This document shows, in pieces, positions 29,304 through 39,067 of a stretch of 64,000 nt of DNA. Each line of letters begins with the position of its first letter. The stretch's first letter is position 1. The DNA lies in NCBI GenBank assembly GCA_024103515.1, contig JAGGIK010000008.1, positions 1 through 64,000 of the forward strand, given 5' to 3'. The notes under the pieces were generated by a model. The model made no database searches and was not told the origin of the DNA. It worked only from the letters and a program-made list of their open reading frames with translations. The translations under genes were made by a program, and so were the position numbers. The DNA comes from Snodgrassella sp. (GTDB taxonomy: Bacteria > Pseudomonadota > Gammaproteobacteria > Burkholderiales > Neisseriaceae).

Positions 29304-29536
29304 CGCTTCCTTATATATCTACCAAAATAGCTGGTTGATGGCTGGAACAGAAATATTTGAACTTTACTATCCACTCGACACCAAAAAACCACCAATACTT
29401 TTTCAATTTCAACTTACATCGCATACATTAATAAGCACTTTGGCAGAATAAGTCAACCAACCCAGATAAAATCTGGTAACAAATTCTGCCATCGAATATT
29501 GGCTGATTTCAAATAAACCATCTGAAACAGCAAAGA

Positions 29537-30007
29537 CTAATCCTGATCAGTTAATACAAAATTTTCAGCACAGCCAAGCTTTGCAGTAGGTTCATCATTA
29601 TTAGTTATCAATGCTAATAATAATGAAAAATCTTTAGTACTCAAATTAATCAAACCCAAACGCAGGACATACCCCCAGTTTTTGTCTGAGTCAATTCCAG
29701 TTGATTCAATAGTGGGCGGATCAAAACCTGCTTGTCACCATGCCAGTGTACGTCCCCGTCGAAATAGCAAAAAATTATTTCCCATATCAACCTGATAAGG
29801 CTCACCTTGAGCAACGTAGCCAATAGCGGTGAAACTTTTAAAGTCATCTTTCACCCTATAAATCCGCGTTGCAGAATAATATACGACCCCATTTTCTGGC
29901 TTAATGCGACTTAAAGGTGACAATTTACCATGACATACTTGCATAAAACCACTTTGCAGACCACGTCTGGCGTGGTCTGCTGAAGCTATGGCCAACCAAT
30001 ATTTCAC
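29537..30007 (-). pseudogene. EVE-domain protein gene broken by two frameshifts
   Basis: Reading the minus strand with two frame changes restores a complete EVE-domain protein of about 155 residues: MKYWLAIASADHARRGLQSG (GTG start), GFMQVCHGK, NGVVYYSATRIYR, FTAIGYVAQGEPYQVDMG, then IRPLLNQLELTQTK and NWGYVLRLGLINLSTKDFSL. The first lesion is one extra G in a short G run near 29753, which leads to an early stop after RGRTLAW; the second is one missing A in an A run near 29685. EVE domains bind modified bases in nucleic acids. The GTG start overlaps the VOC gene stop, so it is the third gene of an operon with the WYL regulator. Both lesions are homopolymer length changes, so a sequencing error is possible. 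Confidence 0.82.
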
Positions 30008-30393
30008 TCATCACTCTTCAGATAACACACTCTTAAGCGATGCCCGTCAATATCCAATCCCACGAAAGCATAACCAAAATCCAACTGCTGCGGCTGATGT
30101 ACTATCGTCACTTCAAGCTCCATTCCCCAACTCTGATATAAATCATCAACCATTCGTTTATCAGAAACCGTAAACAAAACTTCTGAGCTAGAAACTAAGT
30201 CAAGTTGCTGCAATACTGGTTCAACCGTATATTTAGACCACAAGCCTAACTTCAGACCATTTTCCAACACAAATAAACAGAAAGTAGGTGAAAGCTCAAC
30301 AGGAGCAGCAGTCAAAATCTGCTGATAAAATTGTGCACTTTTGGGAACATTATTCACATAAAGAATGGTCATTGAAAAATCTGAATTAATCAT
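30004..30393 (-). CDS. VOC-superfamily (glyoxalase/bleomycin-resistance fold) protein
   Basis: A 129-residue protein with the two beta-alpha-beta-beta-beta modules of the VOC fold: MTILYVNNVPKSAQFYQQIL at the start and FVGLDIDGHRLRVC at the end. It resembles PhnB-like/lactoylglutathione-lyase relatives, a group including glyoxalases, dioxygenases and antibiotic-binding proteins; the substrate cannot be named. The usual metal histidine of the first module is not evident. It lies 94 bases behind the WYL-regulator gene and overlaps the EVE gene start. Confidence 0.8.
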   Translation of the reverse strand: MINSDFSMTILYVNNVPKSAQFYQQILTAAPVELSPTFCLFVLENGLKLGLWSKYTVEPVLQQLDLVSSSEVLFTVSDKRMVDDLYQSWGMELEVTIVHQPQQLDFGYAFVGLDIDGHRLRVCYLKSDE

Positions 30394-30487
30394 ACAAAAT
30401 CCTATGGCTCATTAATCTAAAATTATTTTCAGGAACAGTGATACTCGTTCTGAAGGCCATATTAAAAATAATGCATGTCAGAAAGTG

Positions 30488-31180
30488 TCAGTAGCTAACA
30501 GGTAATGGAAGATTTTCATGAGCACGCCATTCATTTAATAACTGAATACGGCTTTTAGGATAATGTTCATCTAAAATATTGACATCCTGTATTCTATCTA
30601 AACGAAAATTTCTGAAACCTTCTCTCATTTCACAATAAGCTCCCACAAGTTGTACTGAGTCAAAAATACCACATACCACCGGCCAGATAATACGTTTAGT
30701 CAAGCAGGCTTTTTGATCCAAATAACGAATAACCATCTTGTGACGACCATTAATTGCCTGACGAATCAAAGAAAAGTATTCAGAAAATTGAAGCTGATTC
30801 GAGCCAATTAACAAAGACTGATGCTTTAATGTATGCGCCAAACCTGCTGGTAAAACTGCTTGAATTTTAACCAGTGCATTTTGCGCTGCATCATTTAAAT
30901 TAGCATCAGAAAGACTTCTCACCCAATTAAGGCCGAGCAACAACGCATCAAGCTCGTGCTGATTAAATAGTAATGGTGGTAAAAGATGATCTGATCTAAG
31001 CTGATAGCCTAGGCCGGCACTACCCTCAATATCCACACCCTGCTGCTGCAAACTGGCAATATCCCGATACACTGTACGGGCACTGATCCCCAATTTTTCT
31101 GCCAAAACAGCAGCCGTAACCGGATAGCGATAACAGCGCAATAACTGTAATAACGCCAATAAACGTTGTGTTTTAGTCAT
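30488..31180 (-). CDS. YafY-family transcriptional regulator (HTH plus WYL domain)
   Basis: A 230-residue regulator. Residues 1-60 form a winged helix-turn-helix of the HTH_11 type (LAEKLGISARTVYRDIASLQ), followed by the YafY/WYL ligand-binding region (~135-210) with GRHKMVIRYLD and FDSVQLVGAYCEMREGFRNF. The WYL family senses ligands, often nucleic-acid-like, and commonly controls its own operon. It is the first gene of WYL-VOC-EVE and is divergent from glnA across 322 bases. Its target is inferred to be its own operon. Confidence 0.88.
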   Translation of the reverse strand: MTKTQRLLALLQLLRCYRYPVTAAVLAEKLGISARTVYRDIASLQQQGVDIEGSAGLGYQLRSDHLLPPLLFNQHELDALLLGLNWVRSLSDANLNDAAQNALVKIQAVLPAGLAHTLKHQSLLIGSNQLQFSEYFSLIRQAINGRHKMVIRYLDQKACLTKRIIWPVVCGIFDSVQLVGAYCEMREGFRNFRLDRIQDVNILDEHYPKSRIQLLNEWRAHENLPLPVSY

Positions 31181-31502
31181 GCTTAATCTTTACTACATTT
31201 TTATCCTATTGAATAGGCGTTAAATAACCTTCCCAATGAATCTTCAACCATCAAATGACGACCAGAATCGTATCAGTAAATGCATCAAATTAAGGTTAAT
31301 TTAACTTTATTAGTTCAGAAAATCAGATATAAAATCCCATTTATATAGCTATCCTATTGTTTATAAAAGTATTATATTTTGAATACATAGAAAAAATCCT
31401 TTTTTTCGCATCTGTATATTTTTTTTGTAAATTAAATGTGGCAGAATCAATCACAGTTTCAGAGAGTACTTAACTCTCAACACTTTAAATGGGAGTCACA
31501 AG
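31181..31502. promoter_or_regulatory. divergent control region of the WYL operon and glnA, with a leader hairpin
   Basis: A 322-base AT-rich region. About 25 bases before the glnA ATG lies a small perfect hairpin (GAGAGT 31462-31467, ACTCTC 31473-31478, 5-base loop), followed by a GGGAGT ribosome-binding site. A proper sigma-54 site (TGGCAC-N5-TTGCA) was looked for and not found. No binding palindrome for the WYL regulator could be assigned. Confidence 0.4.
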
Positions 31503-32921
31503 ATGTCTATAAAAGATGTAATAACTTTAATCGAAGAAAATGATGTCAAATTCGTTGACTTACGTTTTACTGATACCAAGGGCAAGCAACAACACGTATC
31601 TGTACCCGTAAGAATGGTACTGGATGATCCTGAAGAATGGTTTGAAAACGGACAAGCATTTGATGGTTCCTCCATCGGTGGCTGGAAAGGCATTCAGGCA
31701 TCTGATATGACTCTTAAACCAGATGCAAGCACTGCCTTTTTAGATCCTTTTTATGATGACGCCACCCTTGTGTTAACTTGCGATGTCATTGATCCTGCAA
31801 ATGGACAGGGTTATGATCGTGACCCACGCTCAATTGCAAAACGTGCCGAAGCTTACCTCAAATCTACCGGGATTGGTGATACCGCTTTCTTCGGTCCCGA
31901 ACCCGAATTTTTTGTCTTTGATGGCGTTGAATGGCAAACTGACATGAGCGGTACCCGTTATAAAATTCATTCCGAAGAAGCTGCATGGTCAAGTGGTGAG
32001 TCTTATGATGGTCAAAATACCGGTCATCGTCCTGGGGTTAAAGGCGGTTATTTCCCTGTTGCCCCTGTTGATTCTGGACAAGACTTACGTTCTGCCTGCA
32101 CCCTGACTCTAGAAGCCATTGGCATACCTGTAGAAGTGCATCACCACGAGGTAGCCACTGCTGGTCAGATGGAAATCGGTACCCGTTTTAATACCTTGGT
32201 TCGTCGTGCCGACTGGACACAGGATATGAAATATGTCATCCAGAACGTTGCCCATAACTTTGGTAAAACAGCCACTTTTATGCCAAAACCCATTATGGGG
32301 GACAACGGATCAGGCATGCATGTACACCAATCGATCTGGAAAGAGGGTAAAAACCTGTTTGCTGGCGATGGCTACGCAGGTTTGTCTGATCTGGCTTTAT
32401 ATTACATAGGTGGCATTATCAAACATGCTAAGGCACTGAATGCGCTGACCAACCCTTCCACCAACTCTTATAAACGCTTGGTCCCACATTTTGAAGCTCC
32501 AACAAAATTGGCCTACTCTGCCAAAAACCGTTCGGCTTCTATTCGCATTCCATATGTAGCGAGTTCAAAAGCTCGTCGCATAGAAGCGCGTTTTCCAGAT
32601 CCGACGGCTAACCCGTATCTCGCCTTCACCGCCTTATTGATGGCAGGACTGGATGGTATTCAGAATAAAATCCATCCGGGTGATCCATCGGATAAAAACT
32701 TGTACGATTTACCTCCGGAAGAAGATGCATTGGTACCGACCGTATGTGCCTCATTGGAAGAAGCTTTAGAGGCTCTGAAAGCCGATCATGAGTTTCTGAC
32801 CCGTGGTGGTGTATTTAGTCAGGACTGGATCAACAGTTATATTGAATTCAAGAGTGAAGACGTAAAACGCATTCGCATGGCACCACATCCACTTGAATTT
32901 GAAATGTATTACAGCCTGTAA
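31503..32921 (+). CDS. glnA: glutamine synthetase, type I
   Basis: ATP-dependent ligation of ammonia to glutamate; dodecameric and cytosolic. The 472-residue product has the beta-grasp N-terminus with [27 protein letters not shown] with metal-binding glutamates, [17 protein letters not shown] [35 protein letters not shown] and, near residue 400, NLYDLPPEE, which carries the tyrosine adenylylated by GlnE in GSI-beta enzymes. That site suggests control by adenylylation. The gene is single and ends at a strong terminator. Confidence 0.97.
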   Translation: MSIKDVITLIEENDVKFVDLRFTDTKGKQQHVSVPVRMVLDDPEEWFENGQAFDGSSIGGWKGIQASDMTLKPDASTAFLDPFYDDATLVLTCDVIDPANGQGYDRDPRSIAKRAEAYLKSTGIGDTAFFGPEPEFFVFDGVEWQTDMSGTRYKIHSEEAAWSSGESYDGQNTGHRPGVKGGYFPVAPVDSGQDLRSACTLTLEAIGIPVEVHHHEVATAGQMEIGTRFNTLVRRADWTQDMKYVIQNVAHNFGKTATFMPKPIMGDNGSGMHVHQSIWKEGKNLFAGDGYAGLSDLALYYIGGIIKHAKALNALTNPSTNSYKRLVPHFEAPTKLAYSAKNRSASIRIPYVASSKARRIEARFPDPTANPYLAFTALLMAGLDGIQNKIHPGDPSDKNLYDLPPEEDALVPTVCASLEEALEALKADHEFLTRGGVFSQDWINSYIEFKSEDVKRIRMAPHPLEFEMYYSL

Positions 32922-32937
32922 TTTTCTTATTATCTCC

Positions 32938-32994
32938 AACCGTTTTGCTGATCTAACTTGATTATTAAAGTGATATAGCAAAGCGGTTTTTTTT
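32938..32994 (+). terminator. intrinsic terminator of glnA
   Basis: Arms 32938-32949 and 32977-32988 pair over 12 bases with one G-U pair, around a 27-base loop, followed by an unbroken run of T residues. Confidence 0.85.
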
Positions 32995-34402
32995 ATGTTA
33001 GAGAGACCCTTTAAGAATAAAATATAAAAATCTACTAAATAAACCTTCAAAACCAAGTAATTATCATTAATATAAAAGAAAATTAGCCATCCACATTATT
33101 AGACGCATGAAGAAATAAACCACATAAATCGTCTATTTAAAAAAGAATTAAAGTACATTAAAATACATAACTATTCGACAATTCACATGTCTGAATATAG
33201 CGTTAAACACAAAAAATTAATCAACTTTATTGTATTTACAAAGCATTTACAAAATATCCGTCTGAAGGATTAAGTTCAAAAACTATAGATTTATCAGTGC
33301 CTAATTTCTCTAAAACTTGAAATATTTTAAATCATTTTCCATATCAATATTGAAGAAAATAAGTTTAAAATTATTGGCAGTTAAACTTTGACGCACACGC
33401 TATAAATTTTTATAAACATTAAGCAATTTAGATTGAATAAACGATAAAACCCAAAATAGTCTATTGGTACTTAATACACTTTTCAAATCTTCTTTCCCAA
33501 TTTTATTTTATCGAAATTTCCCTAACCAATCACTCTCAAACCTTGCATATTATTTTTTTTACCGAACTTACATATTGGTAATCAACTAATTTTAGCCGTT
33601 TAGATAGGGTTGTTGTTGTTAAAAATGATAATAGTTTTTTTGCTTTAGTGGCTTGAACACATGGTTATCTAATCAAAAATTTTATCTGCTTACTACTAAT
33701 TTCAGACAGTGAATAGCTCACTTATACCATATTATGTATAACTTTAAGCACCAAGTTGATTGAAAGCATATTAATTGTTAGCCGTGCTTTGTTAAAATAC
33801 AAATTTGTGTTGTGAATATTAGACATAATTGACAACGATAATTTTTATTATATTTAAATTATAGATTTTAAATCAAACTAGACATAGTAATACAAATAAT
33901 GCTTTTTTCAAAAAGTAATATAATCGTGTAAAATAGTTTAAAATCAAAATAAAATGTTATAAATCAGTATTTTAAGAAACAATATGTATAATTATGTTCC
34001 TTAGTTTAAGAGAAAAACAATATTATTTTCAAGTTTTTAAAATAACGATCGACTATTTGACGCCAATCTCTCTAAGTTGATTAATAATAATGACTTGATA
34101 TAAAAATTATATAAAATTGGCAATTAATGATAATTTAGGTAAACTTCAAGTTTACTTATTCATTTTATATTCTTAGTGATAGATTAAATGACATTAGTAA
34201 ACGTGTAGCGATTTTACCAATTTAATAGTTAAAATCGAAAACAATCAAAATATAAGCTATCGTAATGATTTTAATTAATGTCAGCCATGATTATAACGTA
34301 TAGCTTATATTTACACAAATTAAACATTGATTAAATTAATCAGAGGTTATTACCGCCATGCCAATGCACCATTATTCGGCGGCAAATCTGGGAGTTCCTG
34401 TT
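32995..34402. other. gene-free AT-rich spacer upstream of lrp
   Basis: About 1.4 kb with no credible coding frame on either strand and no strong hairpin. One CCGTCTGAAG word occurs near 33259, a partial match to the neisserial uptake-sequence core. The 3' end presumably holds the lrp promoter; the DNA around 34140-34330 is rich in A/T runs as expected for a bent Lrp-controlled region, but no site is called. Confidence 0.5.
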
Positions 34403-34885
34403 ATGGCAATAAATTTTTTGGATAAAACAGATTTAAAAATTCTTCAAGTTTTACAAGATAACGGTCGCTTGACCAATGTCGAGCTTTCTGAACGCGTGGC
34501 TTTATCCCCATCGCCGTGTCTACGCCGTTTAAAACAATTGGAAGAATCAGGCATAATTCGCCGTTATGCCGCTTTACTTGATCCAGTAAATCTGGCTTTA
34601 GGTTTACAGGCTTTTATTCGGGTGACAGTCAACAAAAGTAAACAGTCACGTGATGAATTCACCCAATCTGTTCAGCATTGGCCGCAGGTTTTGAATTGTT
34701 TTGCCTTAACTGGTGAATCTGACTATATTTTGCAAGCTTTTTTCACCGATATAAATAGCTTTTCCCATTTTGTATTGGATACATTACTGGCTACCCCTGG
34801 CGTTGAAGATGCCAAATCCAGTTTTGTACTGAAAGAAATTAAAAACACCACCTCTTTACCATTGGATCACCTTTCTGCCAATTGA
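34403..34885 (+). CDS. lrp: Lrp/AsnC-family transcriptional regulator
   Basis: A 160-residue feast/famine regulator: helix-turn-helix in residues ~4-50 (LDKTDLKILQVLQDNGRLTN, SERVALSPSPCLRRLKQLE) and a C-terminal RAM ligand-binding domain (~65-150) with FALTGESDYILQAFF and SSFVLKEIKNTTSLPL. The sequence is very close in style to neisserial Lrp, which responds to leucine and methionine. The ATG at 34403, behind GGGAG, gives the neisserial N-terminus; an ATG at 34358 behind AGAGG would add 15 residues and remains possible. The gene is isolated between long spacers. Confidence 0.9.
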   Translation: MAINFLDKTDLKILQVLQDNGRLTNVELSERVALSPSPCLRRLKQLEESGIIRRYAALLDPVNLALGLQAFIRVTVNKSKQSRDEFTQSVQHWPQVLNCFALTGESDYILQAFFTDINSFSHFVLDTLLATPGVEDAKSSFVLKEIKNTTSLPLDHLSAN

Positions 34886-36186
34886 ATTAAGCCAATTAGG
34901 CCAATAAAGAGTTAGTGCCAGAAATTTATGAATCCATTTTAAACAATGCAAAAGATTTATTGAATGAAAGGACCAATATAAATTATATGCGAGAAGATAT
35001 GGACTCAATACTTTTAAAAACATAAGTAAGAATAATTCATACCTGATTCAAATTTTTATCAGCAAAAGAAGCTAATTAAAATTTTATAAAATTTATTTTT
35101 TATCCTTAAAGTTGGCACAAGACAATTTAATTGCCATTTTCAAAAATAATATAAATCAATTAAAGATTTAAACGGATATTTCTGAACCCTTTATTAAAAT
35201 CTGCAGCAAACTCTAATATTTACAGAGAGCGAGAGAGAAACTGCTTATCAGTTAGCCAAAGATCATCGCCTATCGATGATGAATTTTTTGGAGTTTAAAT
35301 AAATAACAAAATAAAGTTGTTTCAAATTACTTTAAATAATTTTATACTGCATAAATAGGTTAGAGTTGTGATAAAAAATTTATTATTTGAATTGTTTCAT
35401 TTATCCAAATAGTTCATATTCGTTCTCAATCCTCCAACCTGAGTTTAATCCCAAATTTTCTAATGAATACCATACAAAAAACTATTATATCTGTACATTA
35501 ATCATGCTAACCATATTAATGATTTTCTAGATCCACTTGCGCAAAAAATTAGTTTATTACTGCAAATCACAACTATCGAGCTGGAAACCACATTAGTTAT
35601 TAAACCGGTATTGTCCAATACTTTTGACCCATTTCTGCAAATTATCAAGTTAAACGAGCAAGTACTGCATGAAAATAAAACCCTAAAATAATACAAATTG
35701 CTCCTTTTCCTTCCTAGCATCCTGTTTGCCGATACTGCTGCAAATATCAGTCAATACGCTAATCACAGTCCATACCTTACCTTGCATTCAATATGTAAAA
35801 GCAGCATTGATCAGGCAGTAGCTAAGTTTCCTGAATCTGAATATATTTACAAACGCAATATTGCCTTATTACAGCAAATGGGGCTAGACAGATGGAATAA
35901 ACGGGACACTCTTTACTCCAATCATCGTAGGCCATAATGACATGATACGACTTCATACTATTGATACAATTAGTAGTTACACTATGGCGGCACAGCTTGT
36001 TCAATTAACGGCATAATATGCTTGCTAAACTGAATCTCTCAACGTTCCGCATTCTTCTCTGCTTTTGCTACAGTCGGAGAATTTAACACCATGAAAAACA
36101 TCCTCAGTAAAGACTTTCATTGTCTGTTATCATCAGAAAATGAGCACTAAACTATTTAAAATTTACTATTAAAAAAACGATGCAAA
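34886..36186. other. spacer with a decayed gene between lrp and the NhaD-type antiporter gene
   Basis: 1.3 kb without an intact gene. Around 35219-35304 a short frame (SERETAYQLAKDHRLSMM to a stop) looks protein-like and contains a 7-bp hairpin (35262-35268 with 35274-35280) followed by a T run. From 35500 to 36016 a decayed gene is visible and listed separately. Confidence 0.5.
35500..36016 (+). pseudogene. decayed gene, possibly a periplasmic thioredoxin-fold protein
   Basis: A plus-strand frame reads FLDPLAQKISLLLQ, TTLVIKPVL and IIKLNEQVL, meets a TAA at 35689, then goes on in the same frame with KSSIDQAVAKFPESEYIYKR and NIALLQQMGLD, and needs a frameshift near 35890 to continue as INGTLFTPIIVGHNDMIRL to a stop at 36016. 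The order (a DPL segment where a CxxC site would sit, a helix with a lone cysteine and periodic charges, then an NGT-P-I strand) resembles DsbC/DsbG-type proteins, but the CxxC is gone. The family call is tentative; that this is a broken gene is more likely than not. Confidence 0.4.
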
Positions 36187-37692
36187 ATGTTCTTGTCTAA
36201 ATTTTTTTATTCGCCCGTTATTGATCAAATGAACCAGACTAACATTTCCCGTTCGTTCAATACTTCTATTCCAAATTTATCTCCTAAATTCGCTTCAATT
36301 TTGCAGGCCATCTTTTTGTTTTTGATCGCTCCAATACCTTTTCAGGCTATGGCAGCCAATCTAACGGCCAGTGAGCTTACTCTATGGTGGTGTGTACCCT
36401 TTGCAGGGATTCTACTTTCCATCGCTTTATGTCCATTATTAATACCTAAAATATGGCATAAGCATACTGGTAAAATTATACTGGCTTGGATAATCATACT
36501 ATTATGTCCGCTATACTGGCAGTACGGAATAAATATTAGCTTGCACACTGTCATCCATGCACTCCTGCACGAATATCTCCCTTTTATGTTGCTATTGATG
36601 GCTCTATATGCCATTTCTGGGGGCATTGTTATTAAACTTAATGCTTCAGGAAGCACCGGATTAAATATTCTTTTGTTAACTATCGGAACATTGTTTGCCG
36701 GAATTATGGGAACAACAGGCGCAAGCATGTTGCTCATTCGCCCGCTATTACGAGCGAATGCAAATCGCTGCCATCAGGCCCATGTGGTGATATTTTTTAT
36801 TCTATTAGTTGGTAATATAGGGGGTGGCCTCACCCCACTAGGAGACCCACCCTTATTTTTAGGTTTTCTAAAAGGAGTAGATTTTTTATGGACTATCCAG
36901 CATATGTTATTACCCGTATTATTTAACAGTCTATTTCTGCTTATACTTTTTTATTTCGTTGACCGGTTCTACTGGTGTCGTGAGCCAAAGAAGATGAATA
37001 AAACCGTGAATAATAATAATTCTTGGCAGTTATATGGCAAACTTAATCTAGTATTACTGCTAGCCGTAATAAGTGTGGTGCTGCTTTCCGGTTTGAGCAA
37101 TAATCAAACTGTCTGGTTATTTTATGGAATCGAACTCCACTTAGTTGCATTGGTAAGAGACGGCTTATTAGCTATAATTACTTTAGTAGCAATATTTTGT
37201 ACTTCTTCTAGCCTGCACCAGCAAAATGAGTTTAGTTGGGCACCAATTCAGGAAGTAGGCAAGTTATTTGCGGGTATTTTTATTACCATTTCCCCGGTCA
37301 TGCTCATGCTTCAAGCTGGTGCGACCGGTTATTTTCATCCACTCGTTTCCTTATTACAGCAGCAGGGTAATCCAGACAATCCGCGCTACTTCTGGCTGAG
37401 CGGCGTATTATCAAGTTTTCTGGATAACGCCCCAACTTATTTGGTTTTTTTTAATCTGGCCGGCGGAGATGCCCAATTACTGATGCATCAGTTTGACGCT
37501 ACTCTACTGGCCATTTCTATGGGTTCAGTGTTTATGGGTGCTCTAACCTACATTGGCAATGCCCCCAATCTTATGGTAAAAGCCATTGCTGAGCAGCAAA
37601 GTGTACGAATGCCCGGTTTTTTTGCCTATATGGGATGGTCATTTTCTCTACTCATTCCCTTACTGATGCTTGATACACTGCTCTTTATTTAA
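36187..37692 (+). CDS. NhaD-type sodium:proton antiporter (ion transporter superfamily)
   Basis: A 501-residue inner-membrane protein with about twelve spans from residue 40 on. Two inverted-repeat signatures are seen: IMGTTGASMLLIRPLLRAN with NIGGGLTPLGDPPLFLGFL in the first half, and SSFLDNAPTYLVFFNL with ALTYIGNAPNLMVKAIAEQ in the second. These are the NhaD/ArsB-like (citrate transporter fold) signatures; NhaD members exchange Na+ or Li+ for H+. The N-terminus is uncertain: the ATG at 36187 has no ribosome-binding site and an ATG at 36229 is equally possible. It is followed 36 bases later by rsuA. Confidence 0.85.
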   Translation: MFLSKFFYSPVIDQMNQTNISRSFNTSIPNLSPKFASILQAIFLFLIAPIPFQAMAANLTASELTLWWCVPFAGILLSIALCPLLIPKIWHKHTGKIILAWIIILLCPLYWQYGINISLHTVIHALLHEYLPFMLLLMALYAISGGIVIKLNASGSTGLNILLLTIGTLFAGIMGTTGASMLLIRPLLRANANRCHQAHVVIFFILLVGNIGGGLTPLGDPPLFLGFLKGVDFLWTIQHMLLPVLFNSLFLLILFYFVDRFYWCREPKKMNKTVNNNNSWQLYGKLNLVLLLAVISVVLLSGLSNNQTVWLFYGIELHLVALVRDGLLAIITLVAIFCTSSSLHQQNEFSWAPIQEVGKLFAGIFITISPVMLMLQAGATGYFHPLVSLLQQQGNPDNPRYFWLSGVLSSFLDNAPTYLVFFNLAGGDAQLLMHQFDATLLAISMGSVFMGALTYIGNAPNLMVKAIAEQQSVRMPGFFAYMGWSFSLLIPLLMLDTLLFI

Positions 37693-37728
37693 AATCCATT
37701 GACCAACTAAGCCAACAATTATCTATTT

Positions 37729-38415
37729 ATGCAATTATTAAAATATCTGCAAGCGCAAGGAATGGGAAGTCGTAAGCAATGTATGGCCTTATTGAAAGAT
37801 GAATATGTCATCATCAATGGCGTATTGTATACCCAGCCCAATATTGATATCGACCCTAAACAAGTAACAAGCCTGAAAATAGACAATGCTGATCTTATTC
37901 CAATTCCGGTACCTTACTTTTATATCCGTATACATAAACCGACAGGCTACGAGACCTCACACAAACCTCAGTTTTATCCGAGTGTTTTCAGTTTATTGCC
38001 TGAACGATTGCGCCATTTAGATATGCAAGCAGTTGGCAGACTGGATGCCGATACTACTGGGGTATTGATTTTGACTAATGATGGTCAATTTAATCATCGC
38101 TGCACTTCACCAAAACATAAACTACCCAAGCTGTATCGTGTGAGTTTAAAACATGCTGCAGCAGAAAACTTGTGCAGCGAATTGAAAAAGGGTGTGTTAT
38201 TACATGATGAAAATGAGATTGTACAAGCTAGTGAAGCTATTTTATCCGATCCGTACACTTTAAAGCTAACTGTGACCTCAGGAAAATATCATCAGGTCAA
38301 ACGCATGATCGCCGCAGCAGGTAACCGTGTCACCGCACTACACCGTAGCGCATTCGGCTCATGGACAGTGGATGATCTATCGGTAAGTCAGTGGCAATTT
38401 TTTCAACCGAAGTAA
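37729..38415 (+). CDS. rsuA: 16S rRNA pseudouridine(516) synthase
   Basis: A 228-residue pseudouridine synthase with an N-terminal S4 RNA-binding domain (residues ~1-50, LLKYLQAQGMGSRKQCMALL) and the catalytic domain with the GRLDADTTGVLILTNDG motif, catalytic Asp106. KLYRVSLK and GKYHQVKRMIAAAGN are the later family blocks. It modifies U516 of 16S rRNA. It lies 36 bases behind the antiporter gene and 10 bases before the TRIC-type gene, so the three may be cotranscribed. Confidence 0.9.
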   Translation: MQLLKYLQAQGMGSRKQCMALLKDEYVIINGVLYTQPNIDIDPKQVTSLKIDNADLIPIPVPYFYIRIHKPTGYETSHKPQFYPSVFSLLPERLRHLDMQAVGRLDADTTGVLILTNDGQFNHRCTSPKHKLPKLYRVSLKHAAAENLCSELKKGVLLHDENEIVQASEAILSDPYTLKLTVTSGKYHQVKRMIAAAGNRVTALHRSAFGSWTVDDLSVSQWQFFQPK

Positions 38416-38425
38416 ATTTTTTACC

Positions 38426-39067
38426 ATGATAAATAATGATTTAATATTTCAGCTAATCAATATTATTGGTACTGCTGCCTTTGCTGTATCTGGATATCTG
38501 GTAGGTTATCGTAAACGTTTAGATATTCTTGGTGTTATCATTGTCGCATTACTGACTGCTGTAGGCGGCGGAATGATGCGAGATGCTCTGGTGGGAAAAA
38601 TTCCGGTCATATTTAAAAATAATTCTGCTTTATGGACTATTTTTATTACCCTAATTGTCTCCTGGGGTTGTCATATGCAGTCTCAGCGTCACCATATGCT
38701 TTTAAGCTGGTTCGTTGCTGCTGATGCTTTGGGGCTAGCCGCATTCAGTCTGACTGGTGCGGAAGTAGGGATTTCGCTACATTTAAATTGGTTTGGTGTA
38801 ATAACTTTAGCCTTTGTCACCGCTGTAGGCGGCGGAATTTTGCGCGATATTCTAGTAAATGAAATGCCGATTATTTTACGGCGTGATATCTATGGAACTA
38901 TTGCAATCTTCATTGCTTTTTTATTGTGTGTACTTAATCACTTTCAATGCATAACACCGTTAAGCATTAATATTTTATTTATAGGTGGAGTAATTTTTCG
39001 ATTAATAGTCTATCATTGCAACATTGCCCTACCAGGATTTCAAAAAAGAAGAAATTACAAAATATAA
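38426..39067 (+). CDS. TRIC-type cation channel family protein (UPF0126/YicG-like)
   Basis: A 213-residue membrane protein with seven predicted spans built from two similar halves. Each half carries the glycine motif of the family: ALLTAVGGGMMRDAL near residue 50 and AFVTAVGGGILRDIL near residue 137. Prokaryotic TRIC homologues form trimeric monovalent-cation channels; physiological roles in bacteria are unclear. It is the last gene of a likely three-gene run with the NhaD-type antiporter, which suggests but does not prove a shared ion-balance role. Confidence 0.85.
   Translation: MINNDLIFQLINIIGTAAFAVSGYLVGYRKRLDILGVIIVALLTAVGGGMMRDALVGKIPVIFKNNSALWTIFITLIVSWGCHMQSQRHHMLLSWFVAADALGLAAFSLTGAEVGISLHLNWFGVITLAFVTAVGGGILRDILVNEMPIILRRDIYGTIAIFIAFLLCVLNHFQCITPLSINILFIGGVIFRLIVYHCNIALPGFQKRRNYKI

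Noticed and set aside
31430..31460. Possible sigma-54 promoter ahead of glnA (TGGCAG word)
   Set aside because: The -24 half is partly there but no TTGC-type -12 element follows at the right distance.
34358..34402. Longer start for lrp
   Set aside because: The neisserial protein begins at the later methionine and a GGGAG site precedes it; the longer form is possible but less likely.
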